Shown piece after piece: positions 42,701 through 52,183 of a stretch of DNA of 64,000 nt. How positions within the stretch are numbered: position 1 is the first letter of the stretch; every line of letters begins with the position of its first letter. A program made the position numbers and the translations under genes. The notes under the pieces were generated by a model. It searched no databases. It was not told where the DNA came from and saw only the letters and a program-made list of their open reading frames with translations. This stretch comes from Pseudodesulfovibrio alkaliphilus (GTDB lineage Bacteria > Desulfobacterota > Desulfovibrionia > Desulfovibrionales > Desulfovibrionaceae): contig NZ_WODC01000010.1 of the NCBI RefSeq assembly GCF_009729555.1, forward strand, positions 34,418 to 98,417, in the 5' to 3' direction.

Positions 42701-43435
42701 CAGGACGCAAACGGGGATGTGCGGATCGACCTGCCCATCAGAGGCAGGCTGGACGACCCGAACTTCCGTTTGAACGGCATTGTCTTCAAGGCCGTGGCCG
42801 GACTGTTCACCCGGGCGCTGACCTCGCCATTTTCCATCATCGGGTCTCTCTTCGGCGGCACCGCGACGAACATGGACAGCCTCGTCTTCGAGCCGGGAAG
42901 CAGCGAACTGGGCGCCTCCGCCCTACACAAACTCGACACTGTCGCCACGGCCCTCGAAGCCCGGCCACGTCTCACCCTGGAAGTGGTCGGCGTGACCGAC
43001 CCGCAAGCCGACCGCAAGGCCCTGACGGACATTCTTCTCAACCAGCGGCTCAAGGAGCGCAAGCTCCGCTCCCTGCCCCCCTCGCAACGGGCATGGACCA
43101 CGGTCGAGGCCATGACCATCGAACCCGACGAATACGAAGACCTGCTCTATGAGGCGTACAAGGCTGAACCGGACAAGACCGGCACCCGGCCCACCACCTT
43201 TTTTGTGGCCGACCGGCAACCGCCCGAGGTGATGCGCAAGTTTCTCAAAGACGCCATTGCCGTGAGCGAGGACGACCTGCACCAACTGGAACGCCGTCGG
43301 GCCGAGGCGGTCAGGCTCCATCTCGTGGAGCGCGATCCGGCCCTTGAGCGACGAGTGGCCCTGCCCGACCGTCGCGGCCCACGCACGGCCAGAACGGGTG
43401 TGCCACTGCACCGGGCCGACCTGGGGCTGCGGTAG
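39728..43435 (+). CDS. DUF748/AsmA-like envelope protein
   Basis: About 1235 residues. One N-terminal membrane helix (VAFGLLCALLAYVLAGFLLL) is followed by a very long periplasmic region of repeated beta strands, as in AsmA-like proteins that bridge the inner and outer membranes and are linked to lipid transport. Strand groups such as VDNPALRVIRRDDGSINWEQ and FDEKGRVNLLSAL recur. Near residue 1060 there is an OmpA-like patch LVFEPGSSELGASALHKLD. The start is uncertain: ATG 39728 is used, TTG 39686 and ATG 39755 are alternatives. It precedes the sensor kinase by nine bases. Confidence 0.85.
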   Translation: MLAFLDKIPMATPRVRRVAFGLLCALLAYVLAGFLLLPAIIKSTVVSQGAAALGRPIHLGEIAFNPLTLRLTLREFRVDAHPNAPDDEEPLLSFDEMSARADLASLWHMAPVINDLTLRELAVSVTRYDDGRYSISDLLHADSETDTARGREEAPFPFALYGFEMSNATIVFDDQPRNKRHVISEINLNIPFTSSFEALRGEFTQPSCSAVVNGDPVTLEGRTLPFHDSLHTEFHLGAVDVDLSEYWPYAPADTPLSLVHGRFSSDLSLNFERPDARRINLFISGGGNLTDLEIASPQDGKVLSARQISFRLERFSPSDMRLALSELSVDNPALRVIRRDDGSINWEQYFPAQENKEEDSRGSAQDKAIQAVIRSLTVTSGSVEWIDRAIPGGFSCAMADLSVTARDVNTGTTPVPFAATSTITPATQDGAKAPATITANGQLVVSPLSASATVTAAGIALADYAPYYAQALPLVVESATLGASGTVTFEDKQSPSLSLRNGALTLTDLRLRIPDSETPTVSAQRLTVDGVSLSSDEGAVVIAEILLQGPHVWLRMEEPGRVDLVDLFARHDRAAPGPEPAPQKGLTSAAEPDWTARVDSLRLSRGNITLVDTTTAPASGRATSFSLSDMDLEARNISTRHHTPNDSESMPLTCDLKAVWGGGGTIGLKAEGFLAPLSASGAVTLSNVGLIPVNPLLSQFADVALTRGAATSSMAVGLEEGRLTLRGNLSVTDASLAELSPTSAQSTELVGFDALGLTGILFESEPAGLAVEAIRLTGPRGRVEFDEKGRVNLLSALRIAQPDPEGDTAPAAAPDNATEPEPAVPEQEPGQDEPGFLQTLRVGTVSVEQGTVLFRDASVAPTYSTKVEDIRLTLTDIARSDDSRPEMDMRASLGQTPLSATGIINPAVVPLYTDIAVSLGGLELAPLTPYTLKYLGHPVEHGSLYAEVIFKTENNMLEADNSFLVRQLVLGPKDTRPDVPNVPVRFGLSLLQDANGDVRIDLPIRGRLDDPNFRLNGIVFKAVAGLFTRALTSPFSIIGSLFGGTATNMDSLVFEPGSSELGASALHKLDTVATALEARPRLTLEVVGVTDPQADRKALTDILLNQRLKERKLRSLPPSQRAWTTVEAMTIEPDEYEDLLYEAYKAEPDKTGTRPTTFFVADRQPPEVMRKFLKDAIAVSEDDLHQLERRRAEAVRLHLVERDPALERRVALPDRRGPRTARTGVPLHRADLGLR

Positions 43436-43444
43436 GATTCATTC

Positions 43445-46258
43445 ATGATCCACATCCCTGACCATCCAGCCCCGGCTCGCCGCGCCGCACCCCGCACCAG
43501 GGGATCATGGATGGCCAGGACCGTCCTCTGCATGGCGCTAACGCTCTTCCCCGCAGTCGCTGTGGCCGACGGTGCACCACGACCTGTCACCCTCCAGCTC
43601 AATTGGTCCCACCAGTTCCAGTTCGCAGGATACTACGCCGCCCTGGAACAGGGCTTCTACCGCGACGAGGGGTTGGCCGTCCGGTTTGCGGAACACCGCC
43701 CCGGAATCACCGTCGAGGCAGAGGTTGCCTCGGGCCGTGCGGATTTCGGCGTCAGCTCGGCACAAGCGTTGATCCATTACCAGCAGGGGGCGCCCATCGT
43801 GGTCCTGGCCGCAGTGTTCCAGCACGCGGCCAACGTGCTGCTGCTGCGGGCCGACCCGGACTTGCCTCAAGACACCCCGGACCCGACCGACCTTGTCGGC
43901 CGACGGGTCATGCTCCCGACCGCGCCGCCGCCCTCCCTCTCCGTCATGCTTGCCCGCCACGGCGTCAGGGCGACGGACATCCTTGTCCAGCAACTCACCG
44001 GGAACCTCGACGACCTCATCCATGGCGAGACCGACGCCATGTCCGCCTGCCTGACCAGCCAGCCACATGCCCTGGCCCAAGCGGATGTTCCCCTTCTGAC
44101 CATGCGCCCGGCAGACCACGGGGTGGATTTCTATGGCGATTGCCTGATCGCCTCACGCCGACTGGCCCGGACCGATCCGCAACTGGTGGACAGCTTCCTG
44201 CGGGCGAGCCTGCGGGGTTGGGCCTATGCCATGGACCATCCCGAGGAAATCATCACCCTCGTCCGCGAGCGCTATGCACCGGGCATGAGCCGGGAGGCGC
44301 TGCGCCACGAGGCCCGCATCATAGAGGATCTCATCCTGCCGCGACTGGTGGACATCGGCTCCATGAGCCGCTCCAGATGGGAGCGAATGGCCGAGGAATG
44401 CCGCACTGCCGGACTCCTCGACCGGGTCTGCCCTCTGGACGACTTCTTCCACACACCGGCTCATCAGCGATCCGGCTGGCCGGATCAAGGACACCCCCAT
44501 CTGATGGGAACCGGAATCCTGGTCGCGGCGGGTTTCCTGCTCCTGGCGCTGTGGGTCCGCAGCCGACATCGCCGCATCCTGGCAAAGTCCCGCCAACTCG
44601 AACGCAACCGCGAGAGTCTGCGCCAGGTCATCGACCTGCTCCCCAACATGGTCTATGCCAAGGACCGCGAAGGACGGTTCCTGCTCGCCAACAGGGCCAT
44701 GGCCGACGCCTTGGGCGCCAGCGTGGACGAGCTGACCGGCATCCCGGAATCAGAGGCGCATCCAGACCTTGAACAGGCCCGGCGCAGACTGGCCGAGGAC
44801 AGGATGGTCTTTGACTCAGGCCACCCCGTCGTCACCCTCGAAGAACCCTTCCGCCACCGCGACGGCAGCCTCCACTGGCTCCAGACCACCCGGCTGCCCT
44901 ACCTCCCGGCCGATACGGGAGAACCCGCCGTTCTCGGACTGGCCGTGGACATCACCCAACGCAAACTGGCCGAGGAAGCGCTGCGCAAAAGCGAAGAACG
45001 CTTTCGGGCCATTTTCAACCAGACCTTCCAGTTCACGGCCATTCTCTCCCCTGACGGCACGGTGATTCAGGTCAACGACAGATCGCTTGAGCAACTCGGC
45101 AGACACCGCGAAGAGATGGTGGGCAAGCCCTTCTGGCTGGCCCACTGGTTCGAACCCGGCTCCGGTACCCTGAACTGGATCAAGGACGCCGTGCTCAGGG
45201 CCGCCCGAGGCGAGGTGGTCCGACGCGAGGCAGCGGCCATCCGCGCCGACGGCGAACCCATGGTCATGGACTTCTCCCTCAAGCCCGTGCGCGGCGATGA
45301 CGGCACTGTCATCCTCCTGATCCCCGAAGGGCGCGACATTACCCTGCTCAAGCGGACCGAGGCCCAACTACGCGGTCTCAATGAGGAACTGGAACGGCGC
45401 GTGGCGGAGCGTACCCGCAACCTCGAACAGGCCAAGGCCGATCTGGAACGCTCGCTGGACGAATTGAACCGGACGCAGGAGGAACTGATCCTCTCGGAAA
45501 AACTGGCCGCTCTGGGCGGACTGGTTGCCGGAGTGGCCCACGAGATCAACACGCCGCTGGGCATCGGGGTCACGGCCAGCTCCTTTTTGGCAGACAGAGT
45601 CGCCGAGCTTGATGCAGCGTTTACCGCGGGCTCCCTCAAAAAATCCGACCTGAAACGATTTCTGGCCGACGCCAGGGACTCCTCGGCCAGCATCCAGGCC
45701 AATCTCGGCCGGGCGGCCGGTTTGATAAGCAGCTTCAAGCAGGTGGCGGCCGACCAGTCCTCCGAGCTGCCGCGCCTGTTCAACCTGCACAACTACGTGG
45801 ACGAAGTGCTCTTGAGCCTTGGGCCGCGCTACCGGGGCAGCGCCCACACGGTGGAAAACCTTTGCCAGGATGTGGAACTGTACAGCTACCCCGGAGCCCT
45901 GGTGCAGATCATCGCCAACCTGCTGGACAACTCGCTGACCCACGCCTTTGCCCCTGGCGAGGCGGGACACATCCGCATCCACGGCCGGGCCGAGGACGGC
46001 AATATCCTCTTCACCTTTTCCGATGACGGTGTCGGCATTCCCGAACCCATCAGGGACAAGATATTCGAACCCTTTGTCACCACCCGACGGGGCAGCGGCG
46101 GCACCGGACTCGGGCTGCATATCGTCTTCAACATCGTCAACAAGGTGCTTGGCGGCACCATTCGCCTGTCCACAGGACCGGGAAAGGGCACCGCCTTCAC
46201 CGTATCCATCCCCAGAGAACACGTCACGGAAACGGATAAACCGGAGAGGGAAGCATGA
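43445..46258 (+). CDS. Hybrid receptor: NMT1-type binding domain fused to PAS histidine kinase
   Basis: 937 residues. A signal sequence (to about 42) is followed by a periplasmic NMT1/THI5-like ligand-binding domain (about 45-340; LQLNWSHQFQFAGYYAALEQGFY), as in pyrimidine/thiamine-precursor or sulfonate binding proteins. Then come a membrane helix (about 357-377), two PAS domains (about 390-520 and 520-640), a coiled coil and the kinase: phosphorylated His in GGLVAGVAHEINTPLG, N-box IIANLLDNSLTHAF, DDGVGIPEP and GGTGLGLHI. It overlaps the response regulator gene (ATGA), so the two form a system sensing a periplasmic ligand. Confidence 0.93.
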   Translation: MIHIPDHPAPARRAAPRTRGSWMARTVLCMALTLFPAVAVADGAPRPVTLQLNWSHQFQFAGYYAALEQGFYRDEGLAVRFAEHRPGITVEAEVASGRADFGVSSAQALIHYQQGAPIVVLAAVFQHAANVLLLRADPDLPQDTPDPTDLVGRRVMLPTAPPPSLSVMLARHGVRATDILVQQLTGNLDDLIHGETDAMSACLTSQPHALAQADVPLLTMRPADHGVDFYGDCLIASRRLARTDPQLVDSFLRASLRGWAYAMDHPEEIITLVRERYAPGMSREALRHEARIIEDLILPRLVDIGSMSRSRWERMAEECRTAGLLDRVCPLDDFFHTPAHQRSGWPDQGHPHLMGTGILVAAGFLLLALWVRSRHRRILAKSRQLERNRESLRQVIDLLPNMVYAKDREGRFLLANRAMADALGASVDELTGIPESEAHPDLEQARRRLAEDRMVFDSGHPVVTLEEPFRHRDGSLHWLQTTRLPYLPADTGEPAVLGLAVDITQRKLAEEALRKSEERFRAIFNQTFQFTAILSPDGTVIQVNDRSLEQLGRHREEMVGKPFWLAHWFEPGSGTLNWIKDAVLRAARGEVVRREAAAIRADGEPMVMDFSLKPVRGDDGTVILLIPEGRDITLLKRTEAQLRGLNEELERRVAERTRNLEQAKADLERSLDELNRTQEELILSEKLAALGGLVAGVAHEINTPLGIGVTASSFLADRVAELDAAFTAGSLKKSDLKRFLADARDSSASIQANLGRAAGLISSFKQVAADQSSELPRLFNLHNYVDEVLLSLGPRYRGSAHTVENLCQDVELYSYPGALVQIIANLLDNSLTHAFAPGEAGHIRIHGRAEDGNILFTFSDDGVGIPEPIRDKIFEPFVTTRRGSGGTGLGLHIVFNIVNKVLGGTIRLSTGPGKGTAFTVSIPREHVTETDKPEREA

Positions 46259-47808
46259 CCGACACCGGAAACGACGAACTGCGCTTTGCCGCTGAGACCG
46301 ACAAGAACCAGGCCGCGGACATGGACAGAAACTGGAAGCTGCTCGTGGTGGATGACGACGAGTTCGTGCATCGCGTCACGGCCATGGTTCTCAGGGGATA
46401 CCTCTTCGAGGGCACCGGCCTGACCATCCTCTCTGCCTACTCGGCGGCCGAGGCCAAGCGGATGCTTGAGGAGCATACGGACATCGCGGTCATGCTCCTT
46501 GATGTGGTCATGGAAAGCCCCCATGCCGGGCTGGAGCTGGCCGATTGGACCCGCAACGAGCTGAGGAACAAGCTGGTCCGCATCATTCTGCGGACCGGGC
46601 AGCCCGGCGAAGCCCCCGAGCAGGAGGTGATCTTCAGGTACGACATCAACGACTACAAGGAAAAAGCCGAACTGACATCCCAAAAGCTCTACACCGCCAT
46701 CACCACTGCCATCCGCAGCTACCGCGACATGCGTTCCATCGAGCGCAGCCGCAAGGGACTGGCCCGCATCCTGTCGGCCTCGCCCGACCTCTTCAGGGCG
46801 CAATCCCTGGGCGAGTTCGCTTCGGGCGTACTCATCCAGCTCGCCGCCACCGTCTGCCAGGGCGACGACACCCTCATGGCCCGGGCTTCGGGCGTGGCTG
46901 CGGCCAAGCGCGACGGCCAGTTCCGCGTCATCGCCTCCACAGGGAGGTTCGAGGCGGCACGGGGCCACGACGTGGCTGAAACCGGCGACCGCGAGGTCAT
47001 CGCCTGCATCGAACGGGCGGCCGCCATAAAACGCAGCTTCTTCCACGACGACGAATTCATCGGCTACTTCCGCACCCCCACCGGCTCGGAGAACATCATT
47101 TATCTCCAGGGCACCCGGCCCATCACAGAGGAAGACCGCTCGCTCATCGAAATCTTCTCCGCCAACATCTCGGCCGCCTTTGACAACATCGACCAGAATA
47201 CCGCCATGATCGATACCCAACGCGAGCTGCTCTTCAGCCTGGGCGAGGCGGTGGAGACGCGCTCGGCCGAAACGGTCAACCATGTCCGCAGGGTGGCGGA
47301 ATACGCCCGGCTGCTGGCGGTCAAGGCGGGAATGAGGGAGGATCAGGCCGAGAGCCTCGGACTGGCGGCCACCATGCACGACGTGGGCAAGATCGGCATC
47401 CCCGACGCCGTGCTGCTCAAGGCGGGGCCGCTCTCGGAATCGGAACTGGCCATGGTCAGGGAGCATCCGGCCATCGGACACGGAATTCTCAAGGATTCCG
47501 GCAGCCCGGTCATGAGGCTGGCCGCCGCAGTGGCCCTGCAACACCACGAAAGGTGGGACGGCCTGGGCTACCCCCAGGGGCTCAAAGGCGAGGCCATAGA
47601 CCTTGTCGGCCGCATTGTCATGCTGGTGGACGTGTTCGACGCCCTGGGATGCGACCGTCCCCACAGAAGGGCTTGGCCCGTATCCGACATCCTCGCCTTC
47701 ATCCGCGAGCACAGGGGCAGCATGTTCGACCCTGCCCTGACGGACTTGTTCCTGAAATACCGCGACGAGTTCCTGACCATCAGGGACCAATGGACGCCGG
47801 GCAGATGA
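46255..47808 (+). CDS. Response regulator with DUF3369 and HD-GYP domains
   Basis: 517 residues. Receiver at about 28-150: acidic pair in LLVVDDDEFVH, phosphorylation Asp in VMLLDVVME, Thr in ILRTGQPG and Lys in NDYKEKAEL. A GAF-like DUF3369 region follows (about 165-310), then an HD phosphohydrolase domain with HDVGKIGIPD and HHERWDGLGYPQGLKGEAI, the GYP form, predicted to cut cyclic di-GMP. It is the output partner of the upstream kinase. Its stop directly abuts the stop of the convergent GGDEF-EAL gene. Confidence 0.93.
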   Translation: MTDTGNDELRFAAETDKNQAADMDRNWKLLVVDDDEFVHRVTAMVLRGYLFEGTGLTILSAYSAAEAKRMLEEHTDIAVMLLDVVMESPHAGLELADWTRNELRNKLVRIILRTGQPGEAPEQEVIFRYDINDYKEKAELTSQKLYTAITTAIRSYRDMRSIERSRKGLARILSASPDLFRAQSLGEFASGVLIQLAATVCQGDDTLMARASGVAAAKRDGQFRVIASTGRFEAARGHDVAETGDREVIACIERAAAIKRSFFHDDEFIGYFRTPTGSENIIYLQGTRPITEEDRSLIEIFSANISAAFDNIDQNTAMIDTQRELLFSLGEAVETRSAETVNHVRRVAEYARLLAVKAGMREDQAESLGLAATMHDVGKIGIPDAVLLKAGPLSESELAMVREHPAIGHGILKDSGSPVMRLAAAVALQHHERWDGLGYPQGLKGEAIDLVGRIVMLVDVFDALGCDRPHRRAWPVSDILAFIREHRGSMFDPALTDLFLKYRDEFLTIRDQWTPGR

Positions 47809-50685
47809 TCAGCGCCGAACCGAGCAGATGCCCTCATTGCCGAGCAGGAATCTGACCACATCCTCCAGCGGGATCGGTTTGCTGTAATAAAAGCCCTGCA
47901 CCGTGGCGCAGCCGAAGGAGGCGAGCAGATCAAGCTGCTCCCGAGTCTCCACCCCCTCGGCAACCACGTCGATGCCCATGGTACGGGCCATGAGCACCAC
48001 GGTCTCAACGATCTTGGCGTCGTTCTCGTCCTCGGTGATGTCGCGGACAAAGGAGCTGTCGATCTTCAGCGCACTGATGGGGAAGGTCTTGAGATAGTAA
48101 AGGGACGAATATCCTGTGCCGAAATCGTCGATGGAGACGGAAATGCCATGCTCCACCAGCTGGTCGAGCTTGGCCACCGAGGAATGCACATCGGTCATCA
48201 GGGTGGACTCGGTGATCTCGAGCTCCAGACGTGATGCGGGCAGACCGCCGCGCTCGAGGTTGGCCATGACCCTTTCCACCAGATCGTCCTGGCCGAACTG
48301 GATCGGGGACAGGTTGACCGCCACGGTCAGGGCCGAGCAGCCCACCCCTTCGAGCACCTGCATCGCCTTGCACGAGGCGTCGAGCACGAATTCGCCCAGA
48401 GGCACGATCAGCCCGGTTTCCTCAGCCAGGGGGATGAAGTCGCCCGGGCTGACCACGGTTCCATCGGGTTTGACCCAGCGGACCAACGCCTCAAGCCCGG
48501 AGACCCTGCCCGTGTCCAAATCCACCTTGGGCTGAAAGTAGACGGTGAACTCGCGTTCCTTCAAGGCACGGCGCAGGTCGTTCTCAAGCTGCATGCGCTG
48601 CGAAATGCGTTCGTTCATCTCCTCGGTGAAGAGGAAAAAGCCGTTGCGCCCCCTGGCCTTTGACTGAGACATGGCGATATCCGCGTTCTTGACCAGTTCG
48701 GCCGGGTCGCCACCGTCGTCCGGGTACAGGGCCACACCGATGCTTGCGCTGACGTACAGCTCGTGCCCGTCAATGGCAAAGGGCTCGTCAAAGGTTCGCA
48801 AGAGCCGCTCGGCCAATGCCATCACCTCACGCTCCTCGTGGATGTTGGCGACCACCACGAGGAACTCGTCCCCGCCTTGCCTGGCCACAGTATCCTCGGT
48901 GCCGCGCAAGGTCCCGAGCCGTTCGGCCACGGCCTTGAGCAGGGCATCGCCCCGTGCATGGCCCAGAGAATCGTTGATCTTCTTGAAGTTGTCGAGATCG
49001 ATGAAAAAGACGGCAACCCTTGTTCCGGTGCGCCCGGCCTGGGAGATGACCATCTTGAGCCGATCAAGCACCAGCATGCGGTTGGGCAAGCCGGTCAGCG
49101 AGTCGTGATACGCCTGATGCTCGATCTGCCGCTCCCTCTGCTTGAGATCCGAAATATCGTGGAACACGGCCACATAGTTGGCGGGCTGGCCCGCATCGTC
49201 ACGAATGGAGCTGATGCTCAATATCTCGGGGTAGGGCTCCCCGTTTTTGCGACGATTCCATATCTCGCCGTGCCACGAACCCTTGGCCTTGAGGCTCTTC
49301 CACATTTCGCCGTAAAATTCCGGATCATGCTGATCCGACTTGAGCACTCGGGGATTCTTGCCGATGACCTCCTCGGAGGTGAACCCGGTAATGGTAGTGA
49401 AGGCAGGGTTGACGGCCAGGATGACCCCGGACATGTCCGTGATGGATATGCCCTCCAGGGCGTTCTCAAAGACCTTCTCGAAAAGGCGCAACCGCCGTTC
49501 GGCCCGGATGCGCTCGTCTATCTCCCCGCGCAGTTCGTCGCGAGAGTCTTCGAGCCGGGCCATGTAGCGGTTGAAGTGACAAGCCATCGCGCCAAGCTCG
49601 CCCCGGGCGTTTTCGTCGGCGCGCACCGACGCATCGCCTCCGTCGGCATCGCGCATGCGGTCCATGAGCGAGATGATGGGCCGGGAAATGGAGAGCCCCA
49701 GAAAGTAGCCCAACGGCAGGGCCAGCAGCAGAGTCAGAAAAACTGCGGTGAGAATGATGGTGCCCAGTGTTCGCAGCGGGGCGTACACCTCATCGAGATA
49801 ACTCGACGAGACCACGATCCAGCCCAGCTCCGGCAGCGTACGGAAAAGCATCAGCTTGTCACGCGGAGTTTCCTCGCCCGGATCGAGCCAGGAGTAAGTC
49901 AGTTCGCCGTTGCCGATGCGTCGGATATCCTGGAACAGGGTGTGTCCCGAGGCGTCGACCATGTTGGTCACATTGCCCCTGAGCCAGGGGTGATAGATGA
50001 TGGTGCCATCGTATCCGAGGATGAGCGGATAGCCGGAATCCCCGGCCCTGATCGCCCTGACCCCGTCGCTAAAGTCCGCCACATCGACCAGGGAGGCGAA
50101 CTCACCCCGGTAGGCCGACACCGACACGATCCATCCCCACGGCTCGAAGAACTCCATGTGCATGGCCTTGGGTCTGGCCCGCACCTCGCCAGGATTGGCC
50201 CATTCGTACTCCATGTATCCCCGAAGCCGCCGCGTCTGCTCCTCGCCGATCCACTCGCCGCCATAGTCCCGTCCCACAAGCGAATCGTCGGGGTGGATCA
50301 CCACCACGCCCCTGGCGTCCATGACAAAGACATACCCCGACTCGCCGACGGACTGACTAAGCAGGATCGAACGCGCTCTGGCCTGGGCCTCCGGCAAGGT
50401 GGTGGAGCCGTTGCGGACCTCTGCCGCCAACTCGGCCAGGATGCTCCAATTGGCCTCGGCAATGGCACGCAGCCGATTGCGGACCGAAACCTCTGAGGAA
50501 GTCTGGACCATGGCCCGCACGGCCTCGGTGGAACTCTCAAGCTCGCGGTGGATACTCTCCAGCAGGGTGGTACGCATCACCGAGTAGACCGCGCTGCCGA
50601 AGACGGCCATGGACAGGACAAAGAACAGGGAAAAGTACCCCATCAACCGATATTTTATTCCAATTTTTCTCAAGGCGTTCGGCAC
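47809..50685 (-). CDS. Membrane GGDEF-EAL protein with two Cache domains and PAS
   Basis: 958 residues. Order: membrane helix (about 15-37), two single-Cache sensor domains (GESGYVFVMDARGVVVIHPD and AGDSGYPLILGYDGTIIYHP), second helix (about 315-335), HAMP, PAS (about 400-520), GGDEF (about 525-690) and EAL (about 700-950). RQGGDEFLVVV is intact, and the EAL domain keeps EALVRW, NLSPIQF, ELEITES, SIDDFGTGYSSL, KIDSSFV and VAEGVET. So both synthesis and breakdown of c-di-GMP are possible. The inhibitory RxxD site appears as RGTED, with one extra residue, so product inhibition is doubtful. Confidence 0.94.
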   Translation of the reverse strand: MPNALRKIGIKYRLMGYFSLFFVLSMAVFGSAVYSVMRTTLLESIHRELESSTEAVRAMVQTSSEVSVRNRLRAIAEANWSILAELAAEVRNGSTTLPEAQARARSILLSQSVGESGYVFVMDARGVVVIHPDDSLVGRDYGGEWIGEEQTRRLRGYMEYEWANPGEVRARPKAMHMEFFEPWGWIVSVSAYRGEFASLVDVADFSDGVRAIRAGDSGYPLILGYDGTIIYHPWLRGNVTNMVDASGHTLFQDIRRIGNGELTYSWLDPGEETPRDKLMLFRTLPELGWIVVSSSYLDEVYAPLRTLGTIILTAVFLTLLLALPLGYFLGLSISRPIISLMDRMRDADGGDASVRADENARGELGAMACHFNRYMARLEDSRDELRGEIDERIRAERRLRLFEKVFENALEGISITDMSGVILAVNPAFTTITGFTSEEVIGKNPRVLKSDQHDPEFYGEMWKSLKAKGSWHGEIWNRRKNGEPYPEILSISSIRDDAGQPANYVAVFHDISDLKQRERQIEHQAYHDSLTGLPNRMLVLDRLKMVISQAGRTGTRVAVFFIDLDNFKKINDSLGHARGDALLKAVAERLGTLRGTEDTVARQGGDEFLVVVANIHEEREVMALAERLLRTFDEPFAIDGHELYVSASIGVALYPDDGGDPAELVKNADIAMSQSKARGRNGFFLFTEEMNERISQRMQLENDLRRALKEREFTVYFQPKVDLDTGRVSGLEALVRWVKPDGTVVSPGDFIPLAEETGLIVPLGEFVLDASCKAMQVLEGVGCSALTVAVNLSPIQFGQDDLVERVMANLERGGLPASRLELEITESTLMTDVHSSVAKLDQLVEHGISVSIDDFGTGYSSLYYLKTFPISALKIDSSFVRDITEDENDAKIVETVVLMARTMGIDVVAEGVETREQLDLLASFGCATVQGFYYSKPIPLEDVVRFLLGNEGICSVRR

Positions 50686-50817
50686 GGCGATTATATCCTG
50701 CGAATTCGTTCTGACAATCCATCCCCGCGCAATGGCTCCGCGCTGGAAGGGTCAGAATAAATCGGATCGGCGCACTTTGGAAGCCCATTATATTGAAAAA
50801 CCGGGAGCTAGCCGAAA

Positions 50818-51810
50818 TCATCCGCCGATGGAGGCCATACGGGTCTTGCAGACGCCATTGCCGACCATCCGCTCAAGGAGCTTGTAGCCCATTGGCTTGT
50901 GCCTGCTGGCGCGGGCAATGATCCTCTCCACGGCGGGGATGCCCAGACGCGGATGGCGCAATACCGGACGCAGACGATACACCTTGTCGGAAAACAGGCA
51001 GGTGCGCAGGTTTCCATCCGAGGTCAGGCGCAGGCGGTTGCATGTGCCGCAAAAATGATCGGTGTAGGGCGAGATGAGACCGATGCGGCCAAGCCCGCCT
51101 TTGATGTCAAAGGTGCGGGCCGGACCGCTCGCGTCCTGCTGCGAGGGCACCAGCTCGGCCAGGGCCGACGCCTGTGCCAGGATATCCCCGGCCGACCAGA
51201 CGCTGGCGTCGCTCCATCCGGTCTCCAGTCCCACCGGCATGAACTCGATGAACCGCATGTCGATGGGCCGGGTGCGCGCAAACTCCACAAAGGCGGGCAA
51301 CTCGTCGTCGTTGACCCCCTTCATGGCCACTGCATTGACCTTGACGACCATGCCCGCCTCCAGGCAGCGGTCGATGTTGGCCCGCACGGTGTGAAAAAGA
51401 TCGACCCCGGTGATGCGCTGGAACCTGACCGGGTCCAGGGTATCGAGAGAGATATTGATGCGCCGGACACCCGAGGCCGCCAGCCTGTCCACATGGTCGC
51501 CGATCAGGGTGGCGTTGCTGGTCACGCACATGTCCACCCCGGGGAATCGCCCGGCCGCGGCAATCATGAATTCGGCGAAATCCTTGCGCACAAAGGGCTC
51601 GCCGCCAGTGAAGCGGAACTTGACCATCCCCAGCCGGACGGCCATGTCCATCAGCTCAAGAATCTCCTCGTAACGCAGGATGTTGGGATGAGGGATAAAC
51701 TCCCTTCCCTCTCCTGCGCAATATGTACAGTGCAGGTTGCAGCGATCGGTGACGCTGACGCGCATGTAGCTGGCCTTGCGGCCATGCCCGTCCTCAAGCA
51801 GATTACGCAT
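50818..51810 (-). CDS. moaA: GTP 3',8-cyclase (molybdenum cofactor synthesis)
   Basis: Radical SAM enzyme making the first molybdopterin precursor from GTP. N-terminal cluster motif CNLHCTYC, FTGGEPFVRKDF, and the second cluster C-terminal in FCGTCNRLRLTSDGNLRTCLFS. The product ends ASIGG, keeping the terminal Gly-Gly needed by MoaA. About 330 residues. Start at 51810, where TGATG overlaps the moaE stop; ATG 51822 is an alternative. The gene order moaE-moaA on the minus strand marks a cofactor operon. Confidence 0.95.
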   Translation of the reverse strand: MRNLLEDGHGRKASYMRVSVTDRCNLHCTYCAGEGREFIPHPNILRYEEILELMDMAVRLGMVKFRFTGGEPFVRKDFAEFMIAAAGRFPGVDMCVTSNATLIGDHVDRLAASGVRRINISLDTLDPVRFQRITGVDLFHTVRANIDRCLEAGMVVKVNAVAMKGVNDDELPAFVEFARTRPIDMRFIEFMPVGLETGWSDASVWSAGDILAQASALAELVPSQQDASGPARTFDIKGGLGRIGLISPYTDHFCGTCNRLRLTSDGNLRTCLFSDKVYRLRPVLRHPRLGIPAVERIIARASRHKPMGYKLLERMVGNGVCKTRMASIGG

Positions 51811-52183
51811 CAGCCCTCTCATCCACGAATACCTCGCGCTTGGTCACGGCCTCTGCCTTGACCCTGTCAAGAAATTCAGCCAGCGCGGGCTTGACGTTTT
51901 CGCGAATATCACCAGCCACGATGAGGAAGAGTACATCGTCGCCCGGGTGCATGAGTCCGCCTTTGGCGTGGGCCACGGCCCTGAAGATGCCCTCGCGGGC
52001 TTCGATCTCGCGCCGGATGGCCTCGATCCGCTCAAGGTCCGGGGTCACTTCAATGGCCGAGACCCCGGTGCGGTCCTTGCGGGACCAGGCGCGCACCACG
52101 CCGTTGTGCACGAGAATCATGCCCACATTGTCCGCGAAACCGGGTTCGCGCTTGAGTTCGGCTATGGCCTTGCTGATGTCCAT
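51803..52183 (-). CDS. moaE: Molybdopterin synthase catalytic subunit-like protein
   Basis: 126 residues, assigned to the MoaE family mainly by size, overlap with moaA and MoaE-like blocks: GMILVHNGVVRAWSRKD, TPDLERIEAIRREIEAREG and GDDVLFLIVAGDIRENVKPALAEFLDRVK. It would transfer sulfur from MoaD to precursor Z. The start at 52183 has AGGAGG 7 bases upstream; the frame runs on upstream to 52498 but has no homologous extension. No moaD is adjacent. Confidence 0.8.
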   Translation of the reverse strand: MDISKAIAELKREPGFADNVGMILVHNGVVRAWSRKDRTGVSAIEVTPDLERIEAIRREIEAREGIFRAVAHAKGGLMHPGDDVLFLIVAGDIRENVKPALAEFLDRVKAEAVTKREVFVDERADA

